Below, piece by piece: positions 8,085 to 9,593 of a DNA stretch of 9,593 nt. Source of the stretch: Planctomycetota bacterium. GTDB taxonomy: Bacteria; Planctomycetota; Phycisphaerae; Sedimentisphaerales; Anaerobacaceae. Location of the stretch: contig JAGLNB010000006.1 in the NCBI GenBank assembly GCA_023139715.1, positions 1 through 9,593 on the forward strand, written 5' to 3'. How positions within the stretch are numbered: the first letter of the stretch is position 1; each line of letters begins with the position of its first letter. Both the position numbers and the translations under genes were made by a program. The notes beneath the pieces are model-generated. The model saw nothing but the letters and a program-made list of their open reading frames with translations. It was not told where the DNA came from and made no database searches.

Positions 8085-8346
8085 TTTTTCTGATAACAAT
8101 TGTAAAAAAGTTTTTTCAAAAAAATTTACAAATCGCTAACATTTAAAACGTCTTATAAAGTTTGCATTATTTCAATTATAATTTTTCTATATTACCTCAA
8201 AACTGCCGCACAAAGCTACGCAGGTTACAATAAAAATGTCCGATAATGTTGAGATAAAAAATTCAGCAGCTTTTACTATAAATAAAACGTCGATATTATT
8301 GGCAAGTCCTATAAAAAATTAAAGTTACATCTCTTTATCTGACGAT

Positions 8347-8364
8347 TAACCAAGCATCTGGTTA
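8347..8364. promoter_or_regulatory. Perfect interrupted palindrome, operator candidate
   Basis: TAACCA (8347-8352) and TGGTTA (8359-8364) are exact inverted repeats with a six-base spacer, about 105 bases before the regulator start. Arms of this size and spacing suit a dimeric DNA-binding protein, and enhancer-binding regulators often bind their own upstream region. As RNA it would form a six-bp stem without a T-run, so it is not a terminator. Confidence 0.3.
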
Positions 8365-8440
8365 TGATAACTTCAGACAAAACAAAATAAAATATTTGTT
8401 ATCTCTGAAATATTTAAGCAGTAAAAAACTTAACTTAAGT

Positions 8441-8446
8441 GGGGGA
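8441..8446 (+). promoter_or_regulatory. Strong Shine-Dalgarno-like GGGGGA misaligned with the regulator start
   Basis: GGGGGA is 7 bases before an ATG at 8454, which opens a 34-codon frame ending at TGA 8556-8558, out of frame with the regulator. For the regulator's own ATG at 8470 the spacing is 23 bases; that start has only GGGA at 8462-8465, four bases before it. The sequence may drive an overlapping leader peptide, or may simply be fortuitous. Confidence 0.3.
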
Positions 8447-8469
8447 CACACTTATGGTTTTGGGATGTA

Positions 8470-9593
8470 ATGGGTTTACACAGAGTAGTTACAGTAGGCA
8501 GGGAATTGCAAGTTCAAAAACTGGCTCGCAACATCAGCGAAGAATTGTTCGTTGCTGATGATACGGTTGATGCCCTCGACATTGCCAGTAATGTCAATCC
8601 GGAACTGATAATCTTCGACCATCACTTCAAGCCGGCTCATATCCGTGAATTTCTTGATGCTGCAAATGAAATCAATTGCGATATTCCTGTTGTAGTGGTT
8701 GGCAATGGTAATGAAAAAAAAACCGATTGGCATACAGAGTTTATCAAAGCTGGAATCTGCAATTATCTAAACGATTGGCAGGATAAAAATCGGTTAGAAC
8801 AAATAATAAACAAAATAAAAAATGTACCAGTTCAGCAGAAAAACAAATCGCACATCGAGCAGGATTTTTTCGCCGCCAGCTGCGCTAATTCGTTTACCAT
8901 CGTAGGCCAAAGCCAAGCGACCCGTGACAAATTAAAAATGATAAAAATTGTTGCTGCCAGCCGATGCAATCCAGTTTTGATAATTGGTGAAACCGGCACT
9001 GGAAAAGAACTGGCTGCAAGAGCGATACATCATTTAAGGCATCCGAAAGAGGAATTCGTAGCTGTAAATTGTGCGGCATTGACGGCAAATCTGCTGGAAA
9101 GTGAGCTTTTCGGCCATGTAAAGGGCTCTTTTACAGGTGCAGACCGTGAAAAAACAGGACTGCTTGAACTGGCTGGAAACGGTGCTTTGTTCCTTGACGA
9201 AATCAGCGAAATGCCTCTGGACCTTCAGGCAAAACTGCTTAGGGTTCTGCAGGAAAAAACGTTCAGAAAAGTCGGCGGAACAAAAAATATCACCTGCAAC
9301 GCCACAATAATCGCTTCGAGCAATAGAAATCTCCACAAAGAAGCCCAGGAAAATCGTTTTCGGCGTGATTTGTACTACCGATTAAATGTTTGTCCAATTG
9401 CCATAGCTCCCTTGCGAGCTGCTCGGCGAAAAAAAGATATTAAAATGCTCGCTGAATATTTCCTTAGAATGTCAACCATTTGTCCTGAAAAAGTCGGAAA
9501 GATAAACTCTTTTACAGGATTGGCTATTGAAGCTCTGCAAAAACACGATTGGCCGGGCAATGTTCGTGAGCTTAAAAATGTGGTCGAAAGAGC
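8470..9593 (+). CDS. Sigma-54-dependent response-regulator-like transcription factor, 5' part
   Basis: The frame starts at ATG 8470 (in-frame stop upstream at 8431-8433) and is still open at the window edge, giving 374 residues. Residues about 5-115 look like a receiver domain: strand pattern VVTVG, LIIFDHHF with D50 at the usual phosphoacceptor position, then VVVVGNG. The acidic pair that binds Mg near the first strand is absent (VGRE instead), so this is a degenerate receiver. From about residue 145 runs a sigma-54 AAA+ domain: Walker A G173-E-T-G-T-G-K-E180, sigma-54 contact loop G219-S-F-T-G-A224, Walker B GALFLDEI (238-245), arginine finger region R298-R-D-L-Y-Y-R304, and a WPGNVREL segment at the end. 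This protein would activate sigma-54 promoters by ATP hydrolysis. The C-terminal HTH lies beyond the window. Its targets, and whether it controls the glycan cluster upstream, are unknown. Confidence 0.88.
   Translation, partial: MGLHRVVTVGRELQVQKLARNISEELFVADDTVDALDIASNVNPELIIFDHHFKPAHIREFLDAANEINCDIPVVVVGNGNEKKTDWHTEFIKAGICNYLNDWQDKNRLEQIINKIKNVPVQQKNKSHIEQDFFAASCANSFTIVGQSQATRDKLKMIKIVAASRCNPVLIIGETGTGKELAARAIHHLRHPKEEFVAVNCAALTANLLESELFGHVKGSFTGADREKTGLLELAGNGALFLDEISEMPLDLQAKLLRVLQEKTFRKVGGTKNITCNATIIASSNRNLHKEAQENRFRRDLYYRLNVCPIAIAPLRAARRKKDIKMLAEYFLRMSTICPEKVGKINSFTGLAIEALQKHDWPGNVRELKNVVER

Larger units (their letters stand above)
8085..8469 (+). other. AT-rich intergenic region between the cluster and the regulator
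   Basis: This 385-base stretch has no convincing gene. It holds an AT-only hairpin-like repeat near its start (TTGTAAA at 8100-8106 and TTTACAA at 8125-8131) without a following T-run, so no standard terminator. A TATAAT hexamer at 8177-8182 lacks a well-spaced -35 box. An 18-bp interrupted palindrome lies at 8347-8364. Two copies of AAATATTT, itself a palindrome, lie at 8390-8397 and 8408-8415. A purine-rich GGGGGA lies at 8441-8446. No GG-N10-GC sigma-54 promoter was found by eye. The region probably carries the end of the upstream transcript and the promoter of the regulator. Confidence 0.55.

Noticed and set aside
8100..8131. Inverted repeat TTGTAAA / TTTACAA after the last cluster gene, as a rho-independent terminator
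   Set aside because: The stem is almost all A-T with an 18-base loop and no T-run follows, so it would be weak. It is mentioned only as part of the intergenic region.
7880..8146. Open frame of 88 codons overlapping the end of the flippase-like gene
   Set aside because: It lies in another frame of a clearly conserved membrane gene and shows no family features; it is a shadow.
8177..8182. TATAAT hexamer as the regulator promoter
   Set aside because: The best -35-like TTGCAT at 8162-8167 leaves only 9 bases of spacing, and the region is AT-rich enough for chance matches.
8299..8315. TGGCAAG-like sequence as a sigma-54 promoter
   Set aside because: The required GC element at the -12 position is absent, as AA is found there.
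8390..8415. Two AAATATTT copies spaced 18 bases apart as a repeat element or binding site
   Set aside because: Each is a low-complexity AT palindrome likely to arise by chance in this composition.

Overview
The window reads as a single-direction (+ strand) stretch of a bacterial chromosome with AT-leaning composition. It holds an envelope glycan or glycolipid gene cluster, followed by a separate regulatory gene that runs off the right edge. The style of the large multipass glycosyltransferase-like proteins, especially the HSW/D/HP loop pattern of the second gene, and the sigma-54-type regulator recall Planctomycetota of the Phycisphaerae type. That assignment is an impression from protein character, not a proven placement. 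No rRNA, tRNA, CRISPR array, insertion sequence or phage gene is visible.

Region 1 (1-3808) has three consecutive membrane-protein genes of the GT-C/GT39 (PMT/ArnT-like) type. The first is only a C-terminal end. The second (544 aa) and third (about 600 aa) are complete, each with about ten or more hydrophobic helices and a soluble C-terminal domain. They are nearly contiguous and look like one transcription unit.

Region 2 (3809-3910) is a 102-base gap that may carry an internal promoter.

Region 3 (3911-8084) is a tightly packed four-gene set. It encodes a B12-binding-type radical SAM enzyme, a DPM1-like family 2 glycosyltransferase with two C-terminal membrane helices, a SAM methyltransferase with an N-terminal zinc-ribbon-like segment, and a flippase-like integral membrane protein of the lysylphosphatidylglycerol-synthase-TM (UPF0104/AglD-like) family. 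Gaps are a few bases, one start codon has its Shine-Dalgarno inside the upstream gene, and translation is probably coupled.

A consistent working model is this. The GT2 enzyme charges a polyprenyl phosphate with a sugar. The GT-C proteins use that lipid-linked sugar on the outer face of the membrane. The radical SAM enzyme and the methyltransferase modify the lipid or sugar. The flippase-like protein supports membrane transfer. The substrate cannot be read from sequence.

Region 4 (8085-8469) is a 385-base AT-rich gap with a perfect 18-bp interrupted palindrome and a strong purine-rich Shine-Dalgarno-like sequence, but no confident terminator or sigma-54 promoter.

Region 5 (8470-9593) is the 5' part of a sigma-54-interacting response-regulator-like transcription factor. 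It has a degenerate receiver domain and an AAA+ domain with a GSFTGA variant of the GAFTGA loop. Its DNA-binding end lies outside the window.
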